From positions 17,147,406 to 17,211,405 of the forward strand of contig OZ020514.1 of NCBI GenBank assembly GCA_963971425.1: DNA of 64,000 nucleotides, in the 5' to 3' direction. Within the stretch, counting starts at the first letter, position 1. Each line of letters starts with the position of its first letter. The notes under the pieces are model-generated. The model was not told the DNA's origin, made no database searches, and worked only from the letters and a program-made list of their open reading frames with translations. Shown one piece after another: positions 45,657-57,160 of this stretch. The translations under genes were made by a program, and so were the position numbers. This DNA comes from Bryoerythrophyllum caledonicum (taxonomy: Eukaryota; Streptophyta; Bryopsida; Pottiales; Pottiaceae).

Positions 45657-47586
45657 TCATGGTGTACCTAGGTTGTAGGACGGTCCTTTCAACAAGTCTA
45701 CTACATACGTGACGGTTGATCTCTCTAGTGGATCGGGTTTCAACAACTCGTCCATGGCTTGCTCAAATCGCTTGGACAATGAACTCGGATCTTTGTTCTT
45801 TTGGAACAAGCTTGAAGAGCAATCGCGATTGTAAATCCTCCTTGCCAAGTACCCCACCGCATACGCCTTAGATTTATGGTTGTGTTTATGCTTTATTCCC
45901 ATTGTCCTCGGTGATGGTGGCGTTCCGGGCTTCCCATACACATGGAATAGCTCGGGGGCAACATGACGATACATAACTCAGTAAGCGCCTAGCTCCCTAC
46001 TAGATGGTCGGCCGTAGTTTGACATCTTGTCTTCGCCGTCCCATGATGCCATTCCCCAATCACACCCCGATGTATACTACATTTTTTTTCTCTGGCGGAA
46101 AATGAAACATAACATTGTTGGGGCTCAAGTCGTTGTGCAATAGACGCTAGAAATATATCACATCCATGATGCACATTAGTGCCCATGCTAAATAGGCCCA
46201 ATTTTTACGATACACGTATAGTTCCATACGAGCCTCAAGGTCAATTCCAACTATTTTTAGAATATCATCCTCGTGTTCCTCGTCATATTTTGAATCGATC
46301 CTCCAAATGGATGCTAGGGAGCCACCGTTCCACCATAAAGTATACAACTCGTATGTTCTTCCATCCAAGTACTGAATTTTGATAACCCCTGCATGGTCCA
46401 CTGGACACGTTAGCACCTCAATTGAACGTTTCTCCCGGTTTTTTTCTTGACTACCCTCTTTCATTGTATTTCCCGCAAAGTCCATGTGTATTGGAATGCA
46501 ACTTACACCCTCAATACTCACACGACGGACAACTCCAAAGCCTCCTTCATAATTTCTAGTATCCAACGCCTTTACCTCCGCATGCATTAGAAGCCACGCT
46601 ACACCTTTGCGACCTCTACTCGCAACCCTTGCAACCAAATCTTGATCAATCCAAGGAATAGCGAGGTTAGATCTCCCTTTCGGCTTGGTTGCTTCTACCC
46701 CCTCTTTCAGTCTCTCAAACAATACCTTCACATCCATTGCCTGTTTGCTTACATCTTCCTTGTAATAGACATCCCAAATAATCTTCACGGGGTTGTGATC
46801 AGCTTGTTTGGCAAACAATATGGGCCATGTGTCCATCGAATGCCTCATTTTATCTTTGCAAAATTCTTCTTCATTGGCAATCTTTTGGATAATGAGTACA
46901 AATCTTGCCTCCATAGCTTCTAGCCCTGTAGCGTCGTTACCCAAGTATCGTTTCTCCAACCTGGATAGACCTTTCTCTATTATCCAATATATTATATCTG
47001 CTACAACTCTGGCCTTAAATTCCTTGCTCATTGCATCCAAATGGCTTGTCTTTGCTCTTTTCTTATAGGGCTCTGAGTCTTCACAAAAAGATGGTCGTTT
47101 ACCCCGCCCTCGTCCCGCTCCAACTCAAGGTTCACTTGGAACCAAGGAATTTGTTGCAGATGGTACCGCACCATGTTGAACGGCCCTCAACGATGGCTCT
47201 CCTGCTGCAGGCTCATCACTTGATCTGCCTGAACTACGAGCTCCTGGGTTTCGAAATCCGCTCAAACTTTGTGATCCTTGTGACCGCCTAGCTTCATTGA
47301 TCCCCCGTGTTGATCCTAGTAGAACCCCTTGAGATCCTACTGTACCTCGTGAATGTGATTGCGACCCACGAGAATTATTTCGTCTAAGTGCATGGAATTC
47401 TTGGTGCAGTTGTTCCATGCCATGCTTGCAACCCCTGTCACTTTGCCCACTTCCACTACCTTGTCCTCTCGCCAACATACCACCGCTCACACCGTCGGCT
47501 GCAGCAGTGGTTGATTGAATTTCCACCTGATGAGCCTCGTGGAGTTGCATGTCTGCATCTTGATAATGCACCCTGCTATCAGCCAT
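45657..47586 (-). pseudogene. Divergent protein kinase-like gene, copy 2
   Basis: ATG 47586. A Ser/Gly/Gln-rich N-terminus (LLGSTRGINEARRSQGSQ) is followed, after an in-frame TGA at about 47125, by a basic KKRAKT segment resembling a nuclear signal and a long helical region. Then come kinase motifs: GGFGVVRRV, IHMDFAGNTM, YTLWWNGGSLASIW and LHNDLSPNNVMF (catalytic Asp and Asn present). A single-base loss then puts DWGMAS out of frame (about 46050), followed by TGA near 45976, YRHVAPELF (the APE motif intact) and a C-lobe ending at TGA 45657. Three lesions in about 640 codons mean it is less decayed than copy 1. It probably belongs to a lineage-specific kinase family; role unknown. Confidence 0.8.
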
Positions 47587-47859
47587 TCCTGCAAAATAAT
47601 TAACTAGTCACTTAAAGTGCAGTGCGAAAGTGAGTGAGTCTGGAAAAAAATGACAAGGGCTCCCCCCGCATTTGTCTCTCCCAACTCCTATACCCTCAAA
47701 ACCCGTGCAATGGTGCTCGCGCAACAAGGTCTCGGGTTCCTATTGGGCAAGGAAATGGAGGGAAAATAGTGAGGACGTCAATGGCCTATCCGCCCTTATA
47801 TAGGCTGCAAGGAGTCGGGAACATTGCAGATAGGATTGGGAACCTGGAGAATAGCGCGG

Positions 47860-48030
47860 TTGGGGAGCGGACTAGTCGCGTACTAGGCGCGGACTGGCCG
47901 CGGATTAGGTTGGAAGCGTCCGTAGACTGGCAACGGATTGCTCGCAAATTGGCAACGGATTGCCCGCAGACTGCCCGCGGACTAGCCCCCATTGACCGCG
48001 GACTGCCTGCGACGTGTCCGCTCAATGGGC
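47860..48030. repeat. CCGCGGAC word cluster
   Basis: Words such as GCGGACTGGCCGCGGATTAG, GCCCGCGGACTAG and ACCGCGGACTGCC recur within 170 bp, about 270 bp upstream of the kinase-like start at 47586. Same word family as 44520-45350, 48985-49250 and 58215-58490. Confidence 0.75.
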
Positions 48031-48099
48031 GTCGTTTTTCTCCTTTGAATTCCTCTTTGTAATTGTCGTTGCTGTAGGGGTGGGGGTTTAGGGAGACAA

Positions 48100-48554
48100 C
48101 AAGGTCGCCGTGTAACTACAAGTTTTGGCAATGTGAGAACGGTAATGTCCAAATTTGCTTTGAACCTCTTTGCAATGGATCTAGGAATATTATTTTTTGG
48201 TCATTTCTCCAAGTTAGAAAGGGCACGTAGGATCTCGAGGAACCTCCACTTCACATGCACGTCATTGCTCTGTCTGTACGTCATTGCTTTCGCTGCACAA
48301 TGTTTAGGGTAGAGCTCCGCAGGCCACCATCTATCGAGATGCGCAAACTTGATGTACTCCATTGCATTGTCGGCTGTCCATGGCTCCCACACTGATTCTC
48401 AACCCTCCTTTGCTTGAAGATCATAGTTTGCGTATACCTCAACCTCCAAATCTGCGGGGTTCCTCTTTGTCCTTTTCACTGGAAAACCCTCCTTGCTTGG
48501 TTTGTCCACCATCATCCTCCGTGCTCCTTGAACGCCACCTCCACTTTCCATCAT
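48100..48554 (-). pseudogene. RING-family N-terminal module, copy F (fragment)
   Basis: ATG 48554 (MMESGGGVQGARRMM), then VWEPWTADNAMEYIKFAHLD, RWWPAELYPKHC and HVKWRFLEILRALSNLE, closely matching copy G. An in-frame TGA or TAG interrupts before WEPW and at 48201; NNIPRSIAKRF follows after the second stop. No coiled coil or RING follows. Confidence 0.7.
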
Positions 48555-48984
48555 AAAATTCTTCTAAAATCTTCTACAAATTCCCATATCACAAAAATTT
48601 CTTATAATATTATATATTTACTTTCCCACATTATCTATTATCATACAAGAATTCTAGAACAACTGTTCCATTCCAAAGATCTGAAGACTACTTGCACTTC
48701 AAAATAGTGATGCCTAGGCTACAAATTGAAGCATGCACTTCAAAATATTGTTGCCATGCTTGGATAGATTGTCCAAATTCCACCATTAGTATAACCATCG
48801 CCTATAATAGTGAAAAATCAGATGCTTTTGAGGACAAACATCTCCCCTTGGGAAAATGAAGGTCCACAAAAGGAGCACTTTCCCCCTTGGAAGCCTCGCA
48901 CACCGCCGTCAACGTGGAGGCAAGTACGTCAAGGCTTTCTAGGACCAAGAAAGTGTCAAGCCATGGGGACCCCTTCCGCTTTCT

Positions 48985-49250
48985 ATAACATGTGAACCCC
49001 GTCCGCGCCCCGTTTGCGGACATTCCCTGCCCAAACCGCGGTCTGCCCGCAAATTGTCCGCGTCTTGTCCGCGAACAGTCCGGGAACAGACCGCGGGCAG
49101 TCCGCTCCCAGTTCGCGCCCCATCCGCTCCCAGTTCGCGCCCACTCCTTGATGGGTCCCACTCCTCGCGTCCGCTCCCAGTCCTCGCTCGGTCCGCAACC
49201 CGTCAGTGCGCCCAGTTCGAGCCTACTCAACCCTAGTCCGCGCGCCTAGT
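48985..49250. repeat. CCGCGGAC-type word cluster
   Basis: Words GTCCGCGCC, GTCTGCCCGC, GACCGCGGGCAGTCCGCTCC and CCAGTTCGCGCCC recur without a fixed period. It lies between RING fragments G and F. Confidence 0.7.
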
Positions 49251-49339
49251 GCAATAGTCTTCAAGGAAATAAGTACATAAAAAAAAATTAAAAATTAAAA
49301 GGCGGATAATGAATACAAAAAAGTAAGCCTTTGAAACAA

Positions 49340-49620
49340 TACTTGCACATCAAATTTCCTTTTTTACAAGGTTGTGTGCTCTAGAAGAACTTAGAAGGTT
49401 TTTTGAAGAACACGTAGAGAGGGTTGGACAATGTGCCTCCGGTAGATGGAAGTTCTCTATATTTGTTTATCCAAAATCAAGTAGAAATTTGTACACATGT
49501 ACACAACATCATTCTTTTCTACTAAATATTTAATTGATTTTGCGACTCTAGGCACCTAAACTATTTGATATCCGCCTCATGAAACACATACGCCGAATTA
49601 GTACGCAGTATTTACATTCC
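49340..49620. repeat. 3'-flank repeat of RING copy G (pairs with 62355-62630)
   Basis: Aligns at high identity with the flank downstream of the intact RING gene: shared blocks AGAAGAACTTAGAA, GTGCCTCCGG/GTGCTTCCGG, AGATGGAAGTT, TTTGTACACATGTACA, TTCTTTTCTACTAAATATTT and GAACCTAAACTATT-like. Both reach the same TAA stop position. So copies F/G and H were duplicated together with their 3' non-coding DNA. Confidence 0.85.
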
Positions 49621-49648
49621 ATATCTGGAGCGCAACGAGGAGGCACCT

Positions 49649-50281
49649 TCACCTCCTTCGAATACGGGGCTTTGATTTTGCTCGATCCATTGGCAACTTT
49701 TCATTAGGTGGGTCAACCAATGTACTATCGTGCATAAACCACTCCGGCATAGGGTTTCTAGGAATCGATAGCACAGGTAGCTTTGAAGAAAGTGTTGCGC
49801 CTAGATGCACGCCAAGGTTACCAAAAATGTACAAAGGTTGATCAAGCGTCGACCAATCAACATGCTTACCCAACTCACATTCCGCGTATATCATTGCTCC
49901 AATTCTTCTCGGAATGATATTTGATCGATAACGTGTTTCGTGGGAGATGGCTCGTAAAACCTCTAAAAACCTCCATTTTAACTCTATGGAAGTAATATTC
50001 GAATACGTCAATTGTTTTGATCAACAATGGTCCTCGTGTGCTTCTGGAATATACCATCGGTCGAGGTGAGCAAAACCAATGTGTTCATACGCTTGTTGAC
50101 AAGTCCATGGCTTCGGTAAATCCTCCCATCCTCTATAAGCCAAAAGATTAAGGTCCTCGTAAATATCTAGCTCCAAATCTGCAGCCTTCTTGGCTTTTTT
50201 TGAAGGACCCAGGCCCAAATGTGGCACATTTAAACTCTTCCTCCCTCCACCATCTCCACCACCTCCACCACCGCTATGCAT
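49649..50281 (-). pseudogene. RING-family copy G with internal deletion
   Basis: ATG 50281 after a Gly-rich start (MHSGGGGGGDGGGRKS). The N-terminal module is complete: LLAYRGWEDLPKPWTC, IGFAHLDRWYIPEAH, LKWRFLEVLRAISHE and MIYAECELGKHVDW, with a single TGA or frame break near 50021. After about 50 more residues the frame reaches sequence homologous to the extreme C-terminus of copy H (GASS...), but in a shifted frame, and stops at TGA 49649. The coiled coil, RING and most of the C-terminal domain are absent, so it is an internally deleted derivative. Confidence 0.7.
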
Positions 50282-51467
50282 GGTGAAAATATTTTAAACA
50301 AACCTAAACCACTACGAAATACTTCTAATTGCTATTCTAATACTAACTAACTATTCTAATATGATTATGCCGTCTATAACTAATTGCACTTCAAAATAGT
50401 GCTACAATAAATCCCATGCAAGCACTTCAAAATAGTGTTGTTGAGAGATTGTTAAAAAATATTAAATACACTGCTTCGTCAAATCTCTGACAACTTCAAC
50501 AGCTTCTGTACGTGTGCTGATGCTTTTGAGGACTAAAAATTCCCCTTTAGGGTAATCTCTCTCCTCAAGAGGACCACTTTCCCACTTGAAAACCCCGCAC
50601 ATCGCCATCAATGTGGAGGCAAGTGCCTCAGGGGGGGAATGCTATCTTGCGAGCGGTGAGCGGTGAGACGTGAGCAATGAGCGGTAGGGGTAAATTTTTG
50701 AAGTGCGTTCACTTCAAAAATGTTACTGATAGTAAATTGAAAGGAATCTCAAATTCAATAATATGGGAATGAATTTGTTACCCTGAAGAGAAATATAATA
50801 AATTTTTAGATATGACTCAAGAAGAAGAGGTCAAAAGGAACCCTATATCTGCAAATGTTGTCCGTTGTGGGAGGCCAAAAAACTGGCCTAGGAACTAAAG
50901 TATAAGTTGACACCCGACAAAACCCCTATGATATCCGTTAAAAGAAGTGGGTATTGGAGTGGTAGTAAAGGTCCCTAGAGGGTAGAGTGTCAGAAAAGAG
51001 AAGGGAAATTAATAATATTTCGTTCGAATAAAGAACGGGAATGATTATGGGGGTTTAGGGTAGAGCAGAAAATGTAACAAATAATACCAAAAATTGTTGT
51101 GATGTCAGGAATTGAAAGAATAATAACTAAGGGAGTTGAAGCAGTGGATTTAGGGTTTAGGATTTAGGGTGGATTTAGCGTGGATTAAGAGTGAAGTAGA
51201 AAGTTTAAGAAATGAGAATAAAAGCGTATTACAAACATTCTCGAGGTTGAAGAAAGAAGGTTCATGCTGAGAATATTGTAGTAGAATGGGACATAACTGC
51301 AACGAAGGAAGAGAAGCTGAGAATACATGGAACAACAATATTAGTTGAGGGAAAATGCTTGGAGATGCCGTGTCACCAATAAAATTGTAGCAAAGAAATA
51401 AGAAGCGCACGAAAAGTATCTAGGGAGAAGAGTTACAATAACTATTTGACGATGAAAGGACAATGTC
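50282..51467. other. Spacer, no gene recognised
   Basis: Non-coding. It includes a short GAGCGGTGAGCGGTGAG run at 50648-50690 and a GGATTTAGGGTTTAGG stretch near 51150 that is too short and irregular to be telomeric. Nothing else is seen. Confidence 0.6.
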
Positions 51468-54189
51468 TCATTCCTCTAAAGCCTCAAGATCAAAAAAGTC
51501 GTTGAATGAAAAACAAGAACTGGAGAAAGTGGAAGCAGATGAAGGGGAAAGCACGTTTGCCATCTCATTTGCAGCTTGGCCGGCATACGAAGGGAGTAAG
51601 AAATCCCGATCCGGTGAAGCAGCCAACGCCATCAAACTGAAAACAGAAAGCGTCAGCTCAAATTAATATAAGTGAATGAAGAAACTACAGAAGTTCAATA
51701 AAAAACAAGACTTACTTACTCAATCGATTTCTCTTTGTGATCTTTCGGATTGGGGGATCTTCATGAATGGTGAGGTCCACGGTGGCCGGCAGAGCGGGAG
51801 TGGATCGCGGCGGCTTGGGCATGAAAAGTGGCTTCAACACCGCCTCAAAAACAACCTTATCGGATTTGAAGCCCATGAAATGCCGACCAGCAGCGCGACA
51901 GGCGCGAAGGGAATTCCCTAGATGATTAGAAATGATAAGAATTGTTGATAGGGTTTACGCGTAAATGAAATGTAGAAATAAAATGGAATGATAGAAAAAC
52001 ATGAAAATCACAGGATAATAGATGATGAAGCGATACCTGTAGAAGCAAATGCATCAAAAATCACAGCTCCCGGCTTCGTGAGAGCCTCGAAAAGCATCTG
52101 GAAAAATCTAACGCCCTTCTCCTGTCCAGCCCTCCATGGAACAGTACCTCGCATAGACTGGGTATTGAGGTCGTTGTGATTGAGAAGGACGTCGGTCTCT
52201 TCGACTCCCCAACCTCTCTTTGATAGCTCCACATTAACAATGAATGTGAAGGACTCCAATGGTAACGCTTTCCTCACGTAGAGGAGGATCCGAAAACGGT
52301 GGGTCTGAAAAAAAAATGACAATGAAGAGTATCGTTAGTAGGTGGAACATAATAAAAATTAAAGTCTGTCATTGATAAATTATGATTAACCTTCTTTGAT
52401 GGATCAGTGGGCATCGCCAATGGTAATTCATTTACACCCCACCAATCGCGGAGTAACTTGAAATCGTATGCAGCTGCATATGACCTCACATCGGTGCGGA
52501 TCTGCACAGACTCTGGAAGGGTAACCATAATGCATCCTTGATCATGGAGGAATGAATCAGCAAACTCAAAGAGGGCCTCAACGATCTGCTCAGAATAAAC
52601 ATTCCATGGTGGGATGTCCTTAGCATCTCGCGAAATTGATGGAACCCACAAGCCCTCCGGAATGTCTCCAAGAACGACATCAAAACCTTGGTGGGGACAT
52701 GTTCCGCTTCGTGCCGGGTTCGACGTCGGAGGACACACCTGCAAGTAGAACTCACGAACAATAGAATAAGAAATGAAGGAGGAAATACTGATGAATTCAT
52801 TCAATGGCTGAAGCTTATCAAATTTTCCATTGAGATATCCGGGACTAAAATAAAACTCAGCCTTGTATGAAACACCGAAGTACGGAATTTTAGCGTCGCC
52901 AATGGAACTCAACGAAAATTAAAAATAAGACCAAAAGAAGTAACTAAATAAGAAGCAGATTTGGGATCAAGAGTAAAGATAGAATAAATTCACCTTCAGC
53001 ATGAACTTGTTTAGTCGAATCATGCACGGATGGTCTTTCCCACCATTCATCATATCCTGCAGATACGAAAGCTCCACTCTAATACCCATCTTTGGAGCTG
53101 ACGCGCTCGGACGAGAGAAGGCGTCTTGAAACACCTTCTAATTCACCACATTCAACGGCTCACGTGGGGGGAAGTCCGGAACCTCGAGAGACGGATGTTC
53201 TTCTTGGAAACTCTCACCTGCAGCACGTAATGTGACAGCCGCGGCGACTGATGCTGGAATAAGGACCTCAACATCAGGGTCGCGAGATGATGATCCCCGG
53301 GCCTTCTTTGTGGCAGCTTTGCCCATACCCTTCGCTTTGGTTGCCATAGCAACCCCTTCGACAGTAGATTCCACCCTAATCAGCTCGGGTTGAATGCCAT
53401 CAGGCAGAGAGATGTCGAAGAGAGGAGGTTTCTGAACGGGGCAGTCCAGATACCATCCGCAACGCTCCCAGTGCTGAGGTCCCCAATCCGCTTTGATTCC
53501 CTCATATAACATGGTGGATGGGCTCTTCGGATCAAGGTACAATGCGAAGAATGGAGGGTTACGGGTAACAACCCTGGCCGGCATCAGAATAAACTTGAAG
53601 TACATGTATAAGGTACGTCGCAACGCAGATGGGAACCCGCACTGATCCGCTAGTTCATAGTTCTTGTGAACGCCTTTGTCCACATTGAACTCTCAAATAA
53701 ATGCGGTCTCCCACATTTGAATTCTCAGCTCCTCAATGTAGTCAACAATTCTTGTGATTGGATCGCCAACTTCAGGGTCGTAATTCACATCAACGCCAAT
53801 ATCTAGCAGAGATCCTTCCAAAAGCTTCTCGGCTTTGCAAGACAAGTCCCAATAAATGAGACACATTAGAATGATACCTCGAACATTTAATTCAGATAGT
53901 TCAAAAAACTTAATAGAGAATACCTGAGCCTACAAACTTCCGCTGCGCCACCGCAGCAGCTTCACCAATCTCTTGTAGTGACAGATTTTACAAACATTAG
54001 AATGAAATCAAGACAGATAAGGGAACGTGGAGGAGAAGAGTGCATCAGCATTGAACGGACAAGATTCGGATTGGCATCTCTACTGCTGCCGATAAGTTTC
54101 TGAAGAGAACAAATCCTGGGAATCTGGGCACGACTTAGAAATATCTGATGTCAAAAGAAATAGTAAAAGGGGATGTGTCTGCGTTGAGA

Positions 54190-54990
54190 GCTCCAAAAGA
54201 TGGGCCGTGATGTGCGCACTCAGAAGTGTGCCGCTCGCGGCACACCCTCTCAGCAACGAGCTTCAACTAAGAAACTTGTCGCTCAGAGGGTGTGCCGCTA
54301 GCGGCACACCCCTGAGAGCGCGCACCCCGGTCGATTGTGAAATCGAGGATTGCGCTCTCAAGGGTCTGCCGTTGGCGACACACCCTCTGAGCGACGAGCT
54401 TCTTGATTTAAGCTCGTCGCTCAGAGGGTGTGCCACTAGCGGCACACCCCTGAGAGAGCACACCTCGGTTTGACAATCGACCGGAAGTGCGCTCTCAAGG
54501 GTGTGCCGTTGGCGGCACACCCTCTAATCGACGAGCTTCAATTTTAGAAACTTGTCGCTCAGAGGGTGTGCCACCAGCAGCACACCCCTGAGTTAGCACA
54601 CCTCGGTTCGAAAATTGACCGTGACGTGCGCTCACAAGGGTGTGCCGCCTGCGGCACACCCTCTAATCGACGAGCTTCAATTTTAGAAACTTGTCGCTCA
54701 GAGGGTGTGCCACCAGCGGCACACCCCTGAGTTAGCACACCTCGGTTCGAAAATTGACCGTGACGTGCGCTCACAAGGGTGTGCCGCCTGCGGCACATCT
54801 CTGAGAGCGAATACCTCGGTTCTAAAATAGACCGTGATGTACGCTCTCAACAGTGTGCCGCTGGCGGCACACCCTCTGAGAGACGAGCTTCAATTAAGAA
54901 GCTCGTCCCTCAGAGGGTGTGCCGCCAGCGGCACACCCTTGTGAGCGCTCACCTCGGTTCTAGAATCGGTTGTGATGTACGCTCTCACTC
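54190..54990. repeat. Array of GTGTGCCGCC-GGCGGCACAC inverted repeats in an intron
   Basis: About 800 bp inside the 904-bp intron 55048-54145. Repeats alternate GAGGGTGTGCCGC / GCGGCACACCCCTGAG palindromes with GACGAGCTTCAATTTTAGAA and CTCGGTTC-AAAATTGACCG spacers. A roughly 139-bp period is exact between about 54551 and 54690. The centre GTGTGCCGC-nn-GCGGCACAC is a near-perfect palindrome. Minor variants only (CTAG, CTGG, CCAG centres). Confidence 0.9.
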
Positions 54991-56454
54991 AATCTCAATC
55001 AAATGTGATACATGGAATATAAGAGAGCAAATAGATATGAAGACTGACCCGATATTGGACACTGTTTAAAGATTTCAATGTCAGCGTGTACCACGTCCGC
55101 TTCACAGAGTTTTGCTTCGCTTCAGCTGCCATGATTTCAGCTTTCAAGTCAAGTTTCTCGAAGTAATTTAGAGGCTGCCCTGCCATACCTTGAATGCGGT
55201 ACAACTTGTGGACAAGATTCGTTGTAACGAAGGACTTCTGGTTTTGCCTGAATCATAGATCAAAAGGCCATTAGGAAACATTGTCAATTCGATGCAAGAG
55301 CTAAAGCAGCTTTATCACCAGAAATCCTTACCAGTTTACTTGATGCAGCATGGAAAGGAGAACTGGAACATATCCATTCACATTCAACAGAATGGACTCC
55401 ACCGCAAAATGCCAACTTCGATCATCACCATGATTTCGGTTTATAATTGGCAACCATGCCTGGAGCCGGTGGTTACCATCCCAGATATGAAACATCTTCT
55501 TTGAAAACACTCGCAGGTCTGGATCCGAATTAAGCCTCTGCTCGAACGCCTCGTTCGCTTCAATCCAGGCTGGACTCCAACTCTTCATGACTTCCTCTGA
55601 GACATCGATAGACGTTCCCTCGTGGTTCTCAATCGCAACATAGAAAACTCATGAGCCTTCCATGTATCCGTTCTTCAGAATGTGAGATCCTAGCCCCATG
55701 ACATCGTTCTTCAAGTAAGGTCGAACGATTGGCAGCCCAATCATCCGGCAAAGGGGGATGTCAAGCTTTGATTTCTCCTTGGGCTGAAATCGGAGTCCAT
55801 CAAGTAAAGTTGTCGTGTTGACTGTTTCTTTAAGAACCAGATCATCCATCTGCTTCTCTAGCTCCGCAGCGGAGAGTGGTTCTGCTGATTTCCGTTCCAA
55901 TCTTGAAACTTCAACCCCCTCTGCGGGAGAACTTCCTGCCCAAACATTGATGTTTGTGGTGAAATAACAAGTCAAATAAAAATTTCAGCAGATTACCTGA
56001 TAGGTACATAGCTGAGTTCAATGAGTTGTGAGTGTCTAATTCGGTTTCAGACTGGCTTTGCATCTCTGCAATGCAACGACACAAGATATAAGATTTCATG
56101 GAGGAGTGTGACAGAGAAATGATAGTGGAAATGAAGAATATCGGGCAATAATATCCTAGCAAATAGTATTGAAATCAACATGCTAAACGACTATTCATGA
56201 CGAGTAAAATTTCAAAATTTCAAAGTAGATTCACGGGGACTAACAGCATCAATTGGATCATAAATCCGAGGCCACAACTCAAATTCAAGAATACCATGAC
56301 TCAGCCCCAAAATAGACACATCCATAGCAACTTCAACATCTATTGCGACTCTAGAAAGCAGTGAGAGACACATCCATTGCAACATCAACCAAACCATCGC
56401 CTCGATCCTTCAAAAGTGAAAAACCTTGCGAACTCAAGAACTTCAAAATCTTGC

Positions 56455-56570
56455 GCGGAAGATGTGCCGCTGCCGGCACTCCATCTGTCAACTTCCAGTC
56501 AATGTGGACAGGGACTTGGGCGTATGGAGTGTCGGCAGCGGCACACCTTCTGCGCAGGCTTCCATACTTT
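56455..56570. repeat. Single foldback of the GTGCCGC...GCGGCAC family
   Basis: Arms GCGCGGAAGATGTGCCGCTG and the near-complement ending CCTTCTGCGC enclose about 60 bp. It lies in the same gene as the intronic array 54190-54990, in the large intron between the repeated small exons and 56065. Confidence 0.75.
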
Positions 56571-57012
56571 AAGAACGCGAAGATCGCAATCAATTCCCAT
56601 ATTTCCTAACTCAGACATTCATCACGATAACTAAGCAAGCAGCAAACCTGTTGATCGCGCCGCGGAACCCGCCTCAACGCAGTCCATGTTCGACAAGTTG
56701 CCGCCCCCGCCATCAAGCACTTCGATCTCTCTTGCAACTCCAGCATCCGGGTCAGTAATTAGCTTCCTTCGGATCCTATTCAAACGCTTCCCAAATCGAC
56801 ATGCCAAATCCCGAAAACCCCTAATGCAGTCCTGCCTTACTAAAAGCTTGCGACTATCTCACCTTTTGATTGCGCTGCGGAATCCGCTTCGGCGCCGTCC
56901 ATCTTCGACAATGTGCCGCCCCCGCCCTCACACACTCCGATCTCACGTGCAACTCCAGCATCCAGTTCTAAAAAACGCTCCCTTTGGATCCTACACATAT
57001 GCTACGCAAATC

Positions 57013-57160
57013 GCCATGCCCTATCCCGCCATGCCCTATCCCACCATGCCCTATCCCGCCATGCCCTATCCCACCATGCCCTATCCCGCCATGCCCTATC
57101 CTGCCATGCCCTATCCCGCCATGCCCAATCCCGCCATGCCCTATCCCGCCATGCCCTAAG
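57013..57160. repeat. 15-bp minisatellite ATGCCCTATCCCGCC
   Basis: About ten units, most exact, with CCACC variants. It lies between the first two of the three related small exons of the type II gene. It creates spurious Pro-rich and Gly/His-rich frames on both strands. Confidence 0.95.

Noticed and set aside
51140-51190. Telomere-like TTTAGGG repeats (also near 61010)
   Set aside because: Only one or two exact units with irregular spacing; ordinary in AT-rich plant DNA.
54207-55069. CRISPR-like regular array
   Set aside because: The units are inverted repeats with conserved spacers in an intron of a eukaryotic gene; no unique spacers or cas genes.
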